Source of the DNA: CALZJC01 sp963781065
GTDB lineage: Bacteria; Acidobacteriota; Thermoanaerobaculia; Multivoradales; JAHEKO01
Length of the DNA: 64,000 nt
Direction: 5' to 3'
Assembly (NCBI GenBank): GCA_963781065.1
Contig: CAWAET010000022.1
Location: forward strand, 116,906-180,905
Made by a program: the position numbers and the translations under genes. The notes beneath the pieces are model-generated. The model searched no databases. It saw nothing but the letters and a program-made list of their open reading frames with translations, and was not told where the DNA came from. Positions 15,908 through 24,677 of the stretch are shown here, piece after piece. Positions within the stretch are counted from its first letter, which is position 1. Every line of letters starts with the position of its first letter.

Positions 15908-16994
15908 AGGAAGCGAGCAGCCGGCGCCGCAGCCCACGGTAGGGCTGGCGGCAGGCGAGCAGATCGCCCAGCACCCGCCGCACGCCCGGCAGCGCGCGGC
16001 TGACCGGCACCATCCACTGGCCGATCCCGTCGTCGTAGAAGAGCCGGCACGCCCGCTCGGCCCGCGCCATGTCGGCGCCCAGCCCGTCGGCTACCCGCCG
16101 CGGGTAGTCGGCGGGCCGCTCCGCGAGCAGGCTCTCGGCGGCCCACCCGCCGGCGAGCATCGCCGGCCGGATGCCCTCGCGGGTCAGGGGATCGGCCAGC
16201 CCCGCCGCGTCACCGACCAGCAGTACCCGCCGCGCCGCCGCGCGCCGCAGCTCGGCCACCGTCCGCCGCCCGAAGACCGGGATCGGATAGCGGTAGCCCG
16301 GCCTGCCGGCGGCGGCGGGGAGATGGCGGGACAGGAAGGCCTCGAGACAACCGCGAGCGGCGCCGCCGGAAAGCCGTTCGGCACTGTAGGCGATGCCCAC
16401 CGAGACACCGCCCGGGCGCGGGAAGATCCACAGGTAGGCGTCGCCGGCGTCGGGAAAGCCGAGCACCAGCCCGCTCGGGACCTGGGCGGCCGGCAGCGCG
16501 ATCGAGGCGCCCAGCCCGATGCTGGCGGCGGCCGGCTCGAGCCCCAGACATCGCCGGCTCGGGCCGAGAGCTCCATCCGCGGCCACCAGCCAGTCATAGC
16601 GCCGCACCACGCCGCCCTCGCCATGCACCTCGATCCGCCGGCCCAGCTCGAGCCGGCGGACCCTTCCCCGCCGCAACCGGGCCCCGGCAACCACCGCGGC
16701 GGCCAGCAGGCCGCCATCGAGCTCGCGCCGGCGGTAGACCCGGAGCCCGTCGAGCGGCACCCGCAGCCGGCCGCCGGCGGCGTTCTCGAGCACCGCCGCG
16801 GACACCTCCACGGCGGGCGCCGCGGCCAGCGCCGCCGCGGCCGGCCCGTCGAGCAAGTAGGCCGGCAGGGCGCCGCCGCAGGGCTTCTCGGTCTCGGCCG
16901 CCGGCCGGTGGACGGTGACGTCCGCGCCGCCGCGGGCCAGGGCAAGGGCGGCGGCGGCGCCCCCGGGGCCGGCTCCCAGAACCGCGACTCTCAC
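15837..16994 (-). CDS. Geranylgeranyl-reductase-like FAD-dependent oxidoreductase
   Basis: A 385-residue flavoprotein: the Rossmann motif VLGAGPGGAAAALALARGG at the N-terminus, EKPCGGALP near residue 40 (the PCGGG motif of the geranylgeranyl reductase family), WLVAADGALG, and the second FAD motif VLLVGDAAGLADPLTREGI around residue 275. Family members saturate isoprenoid chains of quinones, chlorophyll or lipids; the substrate here is unknown. The last 24 codons lie over the end of the convergent VWFA gene. It is the last gene of a leftward group (DnaJ-TPR, PP2C, this gene), starting 39 bases after the PP2C stop. Confidence 0.82.
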   Translation of the reverse strand: MRVAVLGAGPGGAAAALALARGGADVTVHRPAAETEKPCGGALPAYLLDGPAAAALAAAPAVEVSAAVLENAAGGRLRVPLDGLRVYRRRELDGGLLAAAVVAGARLRRGRVRRLELGRRIEVHGEGGVVRRYDWLVAADGALGPSRRCLGLEPAAASIGLGASIALPAAQVPSGLVLGFPDAGDAYLWIFPRPGGVSVGIAYSAERLSGGAARGCLEAFLSRHLPAAAGRPGYRYPIPVFGRRTVAELRRAAARRVLLVGDAAGLADPLTREGIRPAMLAGGWAAESLLAERPADYPRRVADGLGADMARAERACRLFYDDGIGQWMVPVSRALPGVRRVLGDLLACRQPYRGLRRRLLASFIGRRTDSRREPAPADPGSWSGR

Positions 16995-17033
16995 CGTCCG
17001 TAGGTCCCGCGCCGAGAGCCGTCGAGCCGGCGG

Positions 17034-17771
17034 CTACTCTTCGACGGCCAGCAGGACGACGGTGACGTTGTCGAGGCCGCCGCGCGCGTTGGCGTCGCTC
17101 ACCAGCCCGCTGCAGACCTCCTCGACGGATCTCTCCCCCACCTGCTTCAGCCGCTCGCCGATCTCCTCGTCGCGCAGCATGGTGGTGAGACCGTCCGAGC
17201 ACAGCAGATAGAGATCCTCGGGCCGCACCTCGATCTCCGCCACGTCGACCTGAATGCCGGACTCGCCGCCGAGCGCCCGGGTGACGACGTTCTTGAGCGG
17301 GTGCGAGCGCGCCTGATCCGCCGACAGGAAGCCGGCCCGGACCTGTTCGTTGACCCAGCTGTGATCCTCGGTGAGCAGATCGAGCACTCCCTGGCGCAGC
17401 CGGTAGACGCGGCTGTCGCCGACGTGGGCCACGGCCGCGGCGCCGTCGCCGACCAGTATCACCGCCGTCGTCGTGCCCATGCCGAGCAGATCCTCGTCAT
17501 CGGCGACGCGCGCCAGCAGTTCGCGGTGGGCGTTGTTGACCGCCTTCTCCACCAACCGCAGGCGCTCGCTCCGATCGGCGACCCGGGCGGCGCCGCTGAG
17601 GTGGGTCAGGATCGCCTCGACCGCGATGCGCGACGCCAGGTCACCGTGGCCGTGGCCGCCCATGCCATCGGCGACCACGCACAGCCGCCCATCGTCGGCG
17701 ATCTCGAAGTGATCCTCGTTGTGGTCGCGGGACCGACCTACGTCGGAGAGGCCGCAGGCGCGGAGTCGCAT
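17034..17771 (-). CDS. PP2C-family serine/threonine protein phosphatase
   Basis: The 245-residue protein carries the metal-binding motifs of PPM/PP2C phosphatases: SRDHNEDHF, VVADGMGGHGHGD, VGDSRVYRL, LCSDGLT and the final DNVTVVLL. It resembles bacterial Stp/PstP enzymes, cytoplasmic and without an extra domain, that reverse Hanks-type kinase phosphorylation. No kinase gene is in view. It begins two bases after the DnaJ-TPR stop (TGA-CG-ATG), so the two are translationally linked. Confidence 0.93.
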   Translation of the reverse strand: MRLRACGLSDVGRSRDHNEDHFEIADDGRLCVVADGMGGHGHGDLASRIAVEAILTHLSGAARVADRSERLRLVEKAVNNAHRELLARVADDEDLLGMGTTTAVILVGDGAAAVAHVGDSRVYRLRQGVLDLLTEDHSWVNEQVRAGFLSADQARSHPLKNVVTRALGGESGIQVDVAEIEVRPEDLYLLCSDGLTTMLRDEEIGERLKQVGERSVEEVCSGLVSDANARGGLDNVTVVLLAVEE

Positions 17772-17773
17772 CG

Positions 17774-18406
17774 TCAGGACCCGCGGCTGAACAGGCTGGC
17801 GCCGGTGGAGCCCTTCAGCCGGTCGAGCGCCGCCTGGATCTCCGCGTCCTCGCCGCCCCAGGTGAGGGCCTTCTGGTAGTAGATCTTGGCCCGCCGGTTC
17901 ATGCCGCTGTCGGCGAAGATCTCGCCCGCCAGCCTGAGATAGACGGAGTTCATCGGGTCGATGTCACAGGCCTTCTGGATCGCCTCGCGGGCGCGTGGCA
18001 GCCACTGCCGCTTGCCACGACAGGCCATAGCCAGATAGTGCCACGACTGCGCGCTGCCCGGGTTCTCCTGCGTCGCCCGAGCGAAGTTCTCGGCGGCCTG
18101 GGAGTACTGCTTGTCGCGAAACGCCTTGATGCCGCGCTGCAGATAGACCCGCGCAGCCTCCGAAGCGTCCTGCTTCAGGCCGTCCGGCCGCGCCAGCTCG
18201 AGATCGTGATCGCGCCGCCGCGAGGGGTCGTTGAGGACGTTGAACGCCTGAGTGATCTCCTGGAACCGCTCCTCCGCCTCCGATTTCTCGGCACCGCGGA
18301 ACCGATCCGGGTGCAGTTCGCGGGCGAGGGCGCGAAACCGATCGCGGACCTGCCGATGGGTAGCGTTGCGCGGCAAACCCAGAATGTCGTAGTAGTTTTT
18401 GCCCAC
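17774..18406 (-). CDS. J-domain protein with C-terminal TPR-like repeats
   Basis: The 210-residue product starts with a J domain (YYDILGLPRNATHRQVRDRF, then the HPD tripeptide in ARELHPDRF at about residue 33, and FNVLNDPSRRRDHD). It recruits and stimulates a DnaK-type chaperone. There is no G/F linker or zinc domain. Residues about 85-200 form helical tetratricopeptide-like repeats (YLQRGIKAFRDKQYSQAAENFARA, SAQSWHYLAMACRGK, AGEIFADSGMNRRAKIYYQKAL). This makes it a class C J-protein with a client-binding solenoid. The neighbours suggest it serves the RodZ and phosphatase cluster, but that is inference. Confidence 0.88.
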   Translation of the reverse strand: MGKNYYDILGLPRNATHRQVRDRFRALARELHPDRFRGAEKSEAEERFQEITQAFNVLNDPSRRRDHDLELARPDGLKQDASEAARVYLQRGIKAFRDKQYSQAAENFARATQENPGSAQSWHYLAMACRGKRQWLPRAREAIQKACDIDPMNSVYLRLAGEIFADSGMNRRAKIYYQKALTWGGEDAEIQAALDRLKGSTGASLFSRGS

Positions 18407-18423
18407 AGTCGTCTTTGGCGCGC

Positions 18424-19494
18424 CTATTTGAGTTTGATTCTATACAACCGCAGGGCCGTGGCCCGCACCGCCTCGGGGATATTGCGATCGCGGGACAGCG
18501 TCCGCAGGTCGCGCACCGAGAGCCGGCTCGTCAGCCGCACGGCCAGACCGACCGGAGTTCGGGGATTCGCGACCAGGGCGCGGACGATGCGGTACTTGCG
18601 CATCCACCGCGCGTTGCGGGAGATGTCCTCCAGCACCTCCTCCAGCACCGACCGGTTGGAAGCGATCTGCTCGAGCTCGCTCTCGGGAACGGCGTTGTTG
18701 TTGAGCACCGACCTGGCAACGGCCGGGTTGGAGTCGCGGATCAGGACCTGGCGCAAGTTGCGCGGCGCCCCCCGGCTGAGCTGCATCCGCACCGGCACCG
18801 GCAGGGTGCGGATCGCCACCTCGCTGAACCCGTCGGACTGCATCAGCTGCTCGGTCATCTCCGCCAGGTGCGTCTCGTCCATTTCGGAGTCCAGCTGATC
18901 GAACAAGGGCGGCGGCTCGGCCGACGCCGCCGCCGTGGCCCCGCCCTCGGGGGCAACCTCGGCGCCGGGCGCCTCGCCCCTCCGCGCGGGCCACGGCGAA
19001 TGGGCCGACGGGACCAGGTGGCGGCGGTACTCCTGGATCCGCCGCGCCGCGAACGAGCTCAGCCGCCCATTGGCCTCCAGGGCATCGAGGATCTCGGGAC
19101 GCTCGACGATGGCGTCCTGGCGCAGCAGCAGGATCTCCTGCAGCTCATCGTCGAGGGTCGGCGCCAGCTCGCAGAGCAGGTCGCGCTGCACGTCCCGGCG
19201 CTGCAGCACCCTCTCCACCACTCTCGGATGCGGGTGGTTGCGAGCCAGGAAAGCCACCACCTCGCCGGGCGCATCGGCGATCACTCCGGCGGCGGCCTGC
19301 GGATCGAGCTTACGCAGCGACTCGACGGCGACGGACGAGATCTCCGGCTCGTCGAGCGCCGCCAGGAAGACCTGCAGGGTGACCAGCTCCTCCAGCGGCA
19401 CCGGCACCAGGCCGCGCGCCGCCAGCAGCCGCAGCTCGCGATTCCCACCGACTCGAATCTGATGCGCCAGCGACTCGCGTGAGTCAGCCGTCAT
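18424..19494 (-). CDS. Helical-repeat (LRV/HEAT-like) protein, paralogue of the product at 20459-21232
   Basis: This 356-residue protein belongs to no family I can name. It is built of short helix pairs with the pattern LVxNPxTPxxLA (for example RALVANPRTPVGLA and LARNHPHPRVVERVL), as in leucine-rich-repeat-variant or HEAT-like solenoids. A Pro/Ala/Gly-rich linker (about residues 165-200) splits two solenoid blocks. The C-terminal block (DSNPAVARSVLNNNAVPESE onward) aligns along about 100 residues with the C-terminus of the protein at 20459-21232, so the two are paralogues around the RodZ-like gene. No signal peptide or membrane segment is seen. The start overlaps the RodZ-like stop by 11 bases. 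Confidence 0.7.
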   Translation of the reverse strand: MTADSRESLAHQIRVGGNRELRLLAARGLVPVPLEELVTLQVFLAALDEPEISSVAVESLRKLDPQAAAGVIADAPGEVVAFLARNHPHPRVVERVLQRRDVQRDLLCELAPTLDDELQEILLLRQDAIVERPEILDALEANGRLSSFAARRIQEYRRHLVPSAHSPWPARRGEAPGAEVAPEGGATAAASAEPPPLFDQLDSEMDETHLAEMTEQLMQSDGFSEVAIRTLPVPVRMQLSRGAPRNLRQVLIRDSNPAVARSVLNNNAVPESELEQIASNRSVLEEVLEDISRNARWMRKYRIVRALVANPRTPVGLAVRLTSRLSVRDLRTLSRDRNIPEAVRATALRLYRIKLK

Positions 19495-20350
19495 CGGAGA
19501 TACCGGCCAGCTGCCGCGCGGTCCCGAGATCGATCCTGACGTCGCGGGCGATCCTCCCGGTGCCGATCTCCATCTCGTACTGCCGGCCGTTGACCTCGAT
19601 GCGCACGGCGCGCGCGTTGCCCAGGGTCAGGACCACCACTTCGTCGGCCTCGAGCATGAGGGACTCGCCCTGCACGTGTAGCTCGCTCAGGCGCCTGCGG
19701 CCGTCGACGACGGCCTCGACCCAGCAGTCTTCGGCGAAGTCCATGGTGACCACGAGAGGCGCCCGGGGCGGCGTGGGCTCGGCGCCTCCGGGCTGGGCAT
19801 CTCCGGGCCGAGGCTCTCCGGGCCGGGGCTCTCCAGGCTCGATGTCTCCCGGCCTTGGGACCGTGGACGGCGGTGCGATCACCGCCGGCACCGGCGGCGG
19901 CACGTCGCGCGACCGCTCGGCGTAGAACGCGACCAGCCCGACCAGGCCCAGGACCACCGCCACGGCCACCGCCAGCAGCAGGCCCGAGGTCCATTCCATC
20001 GAGGGTCCCCGGTTCGGGGGGCGCCACGACTCCGCCGGCTCTTCGGGCTGCGACTCGCTCTGCGCGGTCAGGTAGGTGTTGACCACCTCGTCGGGGTCGA
20101 GACCGACATAGCGGGCGTATTCGCGCAGGAATCCCTTGGCGAACACCGGCGCCGGCAGCACATCGAAGCGATCCTCCTCGAGCGCCTCGAGATAGCGGAT
20201 GCTGATCTTGGTGACGTCGGCGATCTCGCGCAGGCTGACCTGGCGCAGCTCGCGCTGGCGCCGCAGCCAACCGCCAAAAGGGATCGACTCGGCGTCGACA
20301 CCCGAGTCCCAGGGGGGCTGGCGGTTCTGGCTCTTCTCGGCTCCGGGCAT
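19484..20350 (-). CDS. rodZ: RodZ-like protein: HTH domain, one membrane span, C-terminal beta domain
   Basis: A 288-residue protein with the RodZ layout. An N-terminal helix-turn-helix of the HTH_25 type comes first (residues about 25-95: GGWLRRQRELRQVSLREIAD, ISIRYLEALEEDRFDVLPAP, FAKGFLREYARYVGLDP). One transmembrane helix follows (about 122-143), then a Pro-rich linker with tandem PGEPRPGEPRPGD-type repeats, and a C-terminal DUF4115-like beta domain (DCWVEAVVDGRR through VRIDLGTA). RodZ links MreB to the elongasome and cell shape. No mreB is in view. The gene sits between two paralogous solenoid genes, all leftward, which is an unusual context. No clear Shine-Dalgarno precedes the start, which is chosen from domain position. 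Confidence 0.82.
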   Translation of the reverse strand: MPGAEKSQNRQPPWDSGVDAESIPFGGWLRRQRELRQVSLREIADVTKISIRYLEALEEDRFDVLPAPVFAKGFLREYARYVGLDPDEVVNTYLTAQSESQPEEPAESWRPPNRGPSMEWTSGLLLAVAVAVVLGLVGLVAFYAERSRDVPPPVPAVIAPPSTVPRPGDIEPGEPRPGEPRPGDAQPGGAEPTPPRAPLVVTMDFAEDCWVEAVVDGRRRLSELHVQGESLMLEADEVVVLTLGNARAVRIEVNGRQYEMEIGTGRIARDVRIDLGTARQLAGISDDG

Positions 20351-20458
20351 GGGAAAGCGGGGCTCCGCCGGGCATCGTCGCGGCCGAGAGTGCCGGCGGA
20401 AGGCGGCGGATCGAGAGCTACTCTACTCCATGGCCGCGCCCCGCTCCATGCCCTTCGC

Positions 20459-21232
20459 TCAGACGAGGCGGCCGAGCAGCAGGTTGGCGCGTTTGCGAAC
20501 GGCCGCGGCGAGCCGCGGATCGTCGGCCACCGCGCGCAGATCGGGTTTGCGCAGCGCCGGCAGCTGGGCCAGCGCCGTCGCCACCGGCGTGTTCGGGTTG
20601 CGGCAGATCGGCACCCGGATCGAGTAGCGGACTCCCCAGCGGCGGTCGCGGGCCACCAGGGCGAGCACCTCGGGGCGAGCCGAGTCGCGGCTCACCAGCT
20701 GCAGCAGCACCCCTTCGGTCAGCCGGGGGTTCTCGAGCAGCGCCTGGATCACCCGCGGGTTGGGATCCTGGCCCAGCCGGGGCACCAGCGCCGGGCTGCA
20801 GCGGCGAGCGATGGCGATCTTCTCGCCGATCGCCAGGCCCGGCAGCCGGTCGGCCAGCCGGCGCTCGGCCGCTCGCCGTACGGTGGGCCGGACCCGGGTC
20901 TCGGTGCTCAACCGCATCAGGTCGCGCCAGTAGAGCGTGGCGACGAACTGCATCGCGCGCGGCTCGGGCGTCTTGGGATGGCCGGCCAGCTCGCGCCGGA
21001 CCTCGTAGGAGCCGACGACGTCGCGGTCCTGCACCAGCAACTGGATCGCCTCGCTGCCGAGAAACGGATGGCGCAGCAGCCGGCGCATCAGGGCACCGTC
21101 GAGAGCGGCAAGGTGGCCGCGCACCAGATCGAGCAGCCCCTCCTCGTCGGCCGCCGCCAGTCGTTGCTCGATCTCTTCCACCGACCCTGCTCCGCCCTTG
21201 GCCCGGCCAGCCGCGGCACCGGGCGTCCGCAT
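20459..21232 (-). CDS. Helical-repeat (LRV/HEAT-like) protein, paralogue of the product at 18424-19494
   Basis: About 257 residues of alpha-solenoid with repeats such as LLQLVSRDSARPEVLALVA, RVPICRNPNTPVAT and DDPRLAAAVRKRANLLLG. Its C-terminal 100 residues match those of the protein at 18424-19494 in register (DPNPRVIQALLENPRLTEG against DSNPAVARSVLNNNAVPES). It lacks the Pro-rich linker and the N-terminal block of that paralogue. No signal peptide is seen, so it is probably cytoplasmic. Start choice is uncertain: ATG 21232 is used, and GTG 21181 with GGAG upstream is an alternative. The gene is divergent from the extended greA. Confidence 0.68.
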   Translation of the reverse strand: MRTPGAAAGRAKGGAGSVEEIEQRLAAADEEGLLDLVRGHLAALDGALMRRLLRHPFLGSEAIQLLVQDRDVVGSYEVRRELAGHPKTPEPRAMQFVATLYWRDLMRLSTETRVRPTVRRAAERRLADRLPGLAIGEKIAIARRCSPALVPRLGQDPNPRVIQALLENPRLTEGVLLQLVSRDSARPEVLALVARDRRWGVRYSIRVPICRNPNTPVATALAQLPALRKPDLRAVADDPRLAAAVRKRANLLLGRLV

Positions 21233-21290
21233 CCTACCGCCCGCGCCACCGCACGCACACCCGGCCGAGGGGGTACAATTCGTCCCCGCG

Positions 21291-23381
21291 ATGTCCGGTA
21301 TCTCCAGCATGCGAAGAGCGATCGCCGCCGGCCGGTTCAACCGGGTCGAGGACCAGTGGCTGACCCGTCTGGACACGGCCGCGGAGGAGATCCGCTTCTT
21401 TGGCGCCGTCGCCCGGTCGCTGGCGGCCGCCGGTCAGGGCGAGCGTCTGAAGCCGCTGCTCGATCTCGCCGACGAGCACCTGGTCGAGGAGGGCAGCTGG
21501 GAGGAGAGGCTCGATCTGCTGCGCCAGGCGGGCCCGCTGTGGCTCGACGAGGACCTCCTCCACCCCGAGATCATGCGCACCCTCGAGCGGCTGTACGAGC
21601 ACTCGCCCAGCTACGCGGCGCTGGCCGAGCGGGTCGGCCTGTTCCGGGCGATCACCGATCTCGACAAGATCTGGACCAAGATCGGCACGCTGCGGGCGCT
21701 GCTCGCCTACGAGGTCGGCAGCGTCGTCTGGATGGACGGCCATGGCGCCGGCCGGGTGGCGGAGATCAACATGGCGCTGGGCTCGTTCCGGGTCGACTTC
21801 GACAAGACCCAGGGCCTGGCGATCGGTTTCGGCGGCGCCGCCAAGGTTCTCCAGCCGGTGCCGGAGGGGCACGTGATCCATCGCCGGGTGACCGATCCCA
21901 AGGGGTTGCACAAGCTCAAGAAGAGCGATCCGGCCGAGCTTCTGCGGCTGGTGCTGACCAGCTACGACCGGCCGCTCGCGGCCGGCGAGGTGCGGGACAT
22001 CCTGGGCGACGTCGTCGCCGAGAAGGAGTGGACCTCCTGGTGGACGGCGGCGCGACGCCACCCCCAGCTGCAGACCAGCGGCAAGGGCTCGCGCCTGCGC
22101 TACAGCTGGGCGTCATCCGCCGACGCCGTGCTGGCCGAGGCCGAGCGGAGATTCGGCGAGGCGGGACCGGCCGGCCGGCTGACCCTCTACCGCAAGCACG
22201 TCGGCCGCGATCCGCAGCTGCGCGCCATGATGGAGGCGGCGCTGATCGAGCAGGCGGCGGGCGACGCCGCGGCCCGTCCCGAGCGGGCGATGGCGATCTG
22301 GGGCGAGCTCGAGCGCCAGGGCGCGGCCCCTGAGGGCGCCGACTGGTCCCCGCGGGCGCTGCTCGCCGCCGCCGAGCGGCCGGCGGAGCTGATCCTGCAG
22401 GTGTCCGACCGGGGCCAGCGCACCGCCGCGGTGGAGCTGCTGCGGGAGCTGCGCGCCGACTGGGTGGAGATCTACGCCGACCTGCTGGGTCGCGAGCAGG
22501 ACCCGCGAGTGCTCGACCTGCTGGCCGCCGGGGTCCTCGGAGAGCGCCCCGATCTGCACGCCGCGTTCGTCGCCCGGGTCCTCAACGAGCCGCGCAAGCA
22601 GGCGGCGGCGCTGGTCTGGCTGGGCGAGCGCATCGACGCCGACCACCAGCTGCGACCGCGTCAGGCGGCGAAGCTGATGCAGCACCTGCTGGCGGCCGAT
22701 CGCTATCCGACCTTCGCCGCGCTGCGTCCGCGTCTGGGCCGGCTGTTCGAGGCCGGCGGCCCGTTCCCGGCGCTGATCGCGGCGCTCGACGACGGCCTGG
22801 CCGTGAAGGCCGCCAAGGCGGTCGACCGGGCGCCGCTCGACCGCTCGGTGCGGACCGCGCTGAGCGAAGCGCTGGAGCTGCGCTTCCCCGCCCTGCGCGA
22901 CCGCGGCGCGACAGCCCTCTACGCCATGGACGAGTCGATCCGCGCCAAGCGCCGCGAGCTCAAGAGCCTGCTCGAGGAGGAGATCCCGACCAACCGGCGG
23001 GCGATCGAGACGGCGCGTGAGATGGGCGACCTGCGCGAGAACTTCGAGTACAAGGCCGCCCGCCAGCGCCACGAGTATCTGACCTCGCGGGCCGAGTCGC
23101 TGCAGCGCGAGCTCATCCGGGCGCGGCCGATCGAGCCGCCCGGAGAGGCGCCGCTGACCGTGCGACTGGGCTGCCGGGCCGAGCTCGAGGGCGAGGGCGG
23201 CGAGCGCTCGGTGACCGTCCTGGGGCCCTGGGAGAGCGACCCGGAGCGCGCCGTCATCTCGTACGAGTCCGACCTGGGGCGCCTGCTGCTCGGGCGGCAG
23301 GTCGGCGACGAGTTGGAGCTGCCGGAAGGCGTCTACCGGATCGCGCGGATCCGCCCGGCGATCGGGCCCGACGCGGACTGA
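21291..23381 (+). CDS. greA: GreA/GreB-family transcription factor with a ~540-residue N-terminal extension
   Basis: Only the last 150 or so of 696 residues are GreA. The coiled-coil domain (from about residue 545: EEEIPTNRRAIETAREMGDL and RENFEYKAARQRHEY) keeps the acidic tip of the GDLxENxEY motif that reaches into the RNA polymerase secondary channel to stimulate transcript cleavage. The FKBP-like C-terminal domain follows (RAVISYESDLGRLLLGRQVG). Residues 1-540 are mostly helical. They contain a segment with a short SH3-like beta feature (VGSVVWMDGHGAGRVAEINM) and solenoid-like helices. Comparable very long GreA proteins are known in Chlamydia. ATG 21291 is used; TACAAT at 21273-21278 could be a -10 element giving a very short leader. 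Confidence 0.82.
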   Translation: MSGISSMRRAIAAGRFNRVEDQWLTRLDTAAEEIRFFGAVARSLAAAGQGERLKPLLDLADEHLVEEGSWEERLDLLRQAGPLWLDEDLLHPEIMRTLERLYEHSPSYAALAERVGLFRAITDLDKIWTKIGTLRALLAYEVGSVVWMDGHGAGRVAEINMALGSFRVDFDKTQGLAIGFGGAAKVLQPVPEGHVIHRRVTDPKGLHKLKKSDPAELLRLVLTSYDRPLAAGEVRDILGDVVAEKEWTSWWTAARRHPQLQTSGKGSRLRYSWASSADAVLAEAERRFGEAGPAGRLTLYRKHVGRDPQLRAMMEAALIEQAAGDAAARPERAMAIWGELERQGAAPEGADWSPRALLAAAERPAELILQVSDRGQRTAAVELLRELRADWVEIYADLLGREQDPRVLDLLAAGVLGERPDLHAAFVARVLNEPRKQAAALVWLGERIDADHQLRPRQAAKLMQHLLAADRYPTFAALRPRLGRLFEAGGPFPALIAALDDGLAVKAAKAVDRAPLDRSVRTALSEALELRFPALRDRGATALYAMDESIRAKRRELKSLLEEEIPTNRRAIETAREMGDLRENFEYKAARQRHEYLTSRAESLQRELIRARPIEPPGEAPLTVRLGCRAELEGEGGERSVTVLGPWESDPERAVISYESDLGRLLLGRQVGDELELPEGVYRIARIRPAIGPDAD

Positions 23382-23385
23382 GCGC

Positions 23386-24108
23386 TCAGGCGCCCGGGGC
23401 CGGGGCCGGCGGCGGAGCGGCCGACGCCGCCGGCTCGACCGAGATCTCCACCACCTGCCGGCCCACCTCGAGCCGAAGCGGAGCCCCCAGCGCCGCCAGC
23501 TCGGCGATCTCCGGCACCGCCGCCGCACCGTAGCCGGCGGCCTGCACTACGACGCGCGTGTCCGGCGCCCGACCGGCCAGCCCCCACTCGACCCAGACCC
23601 CATCGCGGCGCTCGAAGCGGCCGCCGAGCAGATAGAGGTCCTCGCCCGCGTTGCGCGCCGCCGCCATCCGCCGCGGCTCGGCAGCGGCCGGTGGCGCGGC
23701 GGCAACCCTTTCGCTCCTCGGCAGCACGATCCGCGTGGGGCGGTCAGCGTACTGCTCGATCCCCTGCGCGAACAGGTAGACGATCGCCCCGAGGGCCAGC
23801 ACCAGAGCCAGCAGATGCATCGGCGGCGCGGCCACGAGCGGTGAGGGAAGCCCTTCCTCCACCAATCGGCGCCAGCGACCGCGCCGGCTGCCGAGGTCGA
23901 CCTGGCGAGCGATGCGAGCCCCGAGGTCCGCGGGCGGCGCCGCGGTCGGCAGCCGGCCGAGCCCGGCGACGACCCGGTGCAGCCCGTCGAGCCGTCGCCG
24001 GCACTCCGGGCAGGCGCCGAGATGGTCTTCGACCCGGCGGCGCTCGGTCGCCGGCAGCGCCGCATCCAGATAGAGGGACAGGCTCTCGGCCGAAGCGTGA
24101 CCGCTCAT
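23386..24108 (-). CDS. Anti-sigma factor with zinc-finger (zf-HC2) domain
   Basis: A 240-residue membrane-spanning regulator. Residues 1-45 form a zf-HC2 anti-sigma domain with the H-x3-C-x2-C motif (HLGACPECRRRLDGL). A single transmembrane helix lies near residue 95-115 (MHLLALVLALGAIVYLFAQG), and the C-terminal part is probably periplasmic. The ATG at 24108 overlaps the sigma-factor stop as ATGA and has GGAGGAG upstream, the classical coupling of a sigma/anti-sigma pair. It should hold the ECF sigma factor inactive until a cell-envelope signal arrives. It ends four bases from the convergent greA stop. Confidence 0.88.
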   Translation of the reverse strand: MSGHASAESLSLYLDAALPATERRRVEDHLGACPECRRRLDGLHRVVAGLGRLPTAAPPADLGARIARQVDLGSRRGRWRRLVEEGLPSPLVAAPPMHLLALVLALGAIVYLFAQGIEQYADRPTRIVLPRSERVAAAPPAAAEPRRMAAARNAGEDLYLLGGRFERRDGVWVEWGLAGRAPDTRVVVQAAGYGAAAVPEIAELAALGAPLRLEVGRQVVEISVEPAASAAPPPAPAPGA

Positions 24109-24677
24109 TCGCTCTCCTCCAGCATCCCGCGCAGCCGCTCGCGGCCGCGAGCGATGCGCGACCGCACGGTGCCGATCCGAACCCCGAGAACGTCGCTGAT
24201 CTCGCCGTAGGAGAGGCCCTGCACGTCGCGCAGCAGGACCGCCTCCCGGAATACCAGCGGCAGCTCGGCGAGGGCCGCCGCCAGCCGCCTCCCCAGGTCG
24301 TGCCCCGCGGCCCGCTGCTCCGGCCCGGAGCGCTCGTCGGCGACCTCGGCGAGAAGGTCCAGGGGCCGTTCGAGGCTGCGCCGCCAGCGCCGGCGCAGCT
24401 TGCTCCGGCAACAGTTGACGGCGATGCGGTAGATCCAGGTCTTGAGGCTGGAGCGGCCGGCGAAGCGGCCCAGGTACCGGTAGACGCGGAGAAAGACCTC
24501 CTGGGTCAGGTCGGCAGCCTCCTCGCGGTCGCCGCTCAGCCGCAGCGCCAGGCCGAAGACCATGCCGGCGTGGCGCTGGTAGACCTCTTCGAACGCCGCT
24601 GGATCACCGTAGCGGTGGCGCAGGGCCAGATCGCGGCCCGGGGTCCTGGTTGCGGCTTCGGCCAAGGCAATCGACAT
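24105..24677 (-). CDS. ECF-type RNA polymerase sigma factor
   Basis: A 190-residue sigma-70-family protein of the extracytoplasmic-function group. Region 2 is visible as FEEVYQRHAGMVFGLALRLS with DLTQEVFLRVYRYLGRFAGR and SSLKTWIYRIAVNCCRSKLR. Region 4 is ELPLVFREAVLLRDVQGLSY with GEISDVLGVRIGTVRSRIAR, the -35-binding helix-turn-helix. Region 3 is absent, as in all ECF factors. ATG 24677 (GAGAG upstream) begins the conserved part; a longer open frame upstream encodes Arg/Pro-rich sequence and is not used. It is cotranscribed with its anti-sigma partner. Confidence 0.93.
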   Translation of the reverse strand: MSIALAEAATRTPGRDLALRHRYGDPAAFEEVYQRHAGMVFGLALRLSGDREEAADLTQEVFLRVYRYLGRFAGRSSLKTWIYRIAVNCCRSKLRRRWRRSLERPLDLLAEVADERSGPEQRAAGHDLGRRLAAALAELPLVFREAVLLRDVQGLSYGEISDVLGVRIGTVRSRIARGRERLRGMLEESE

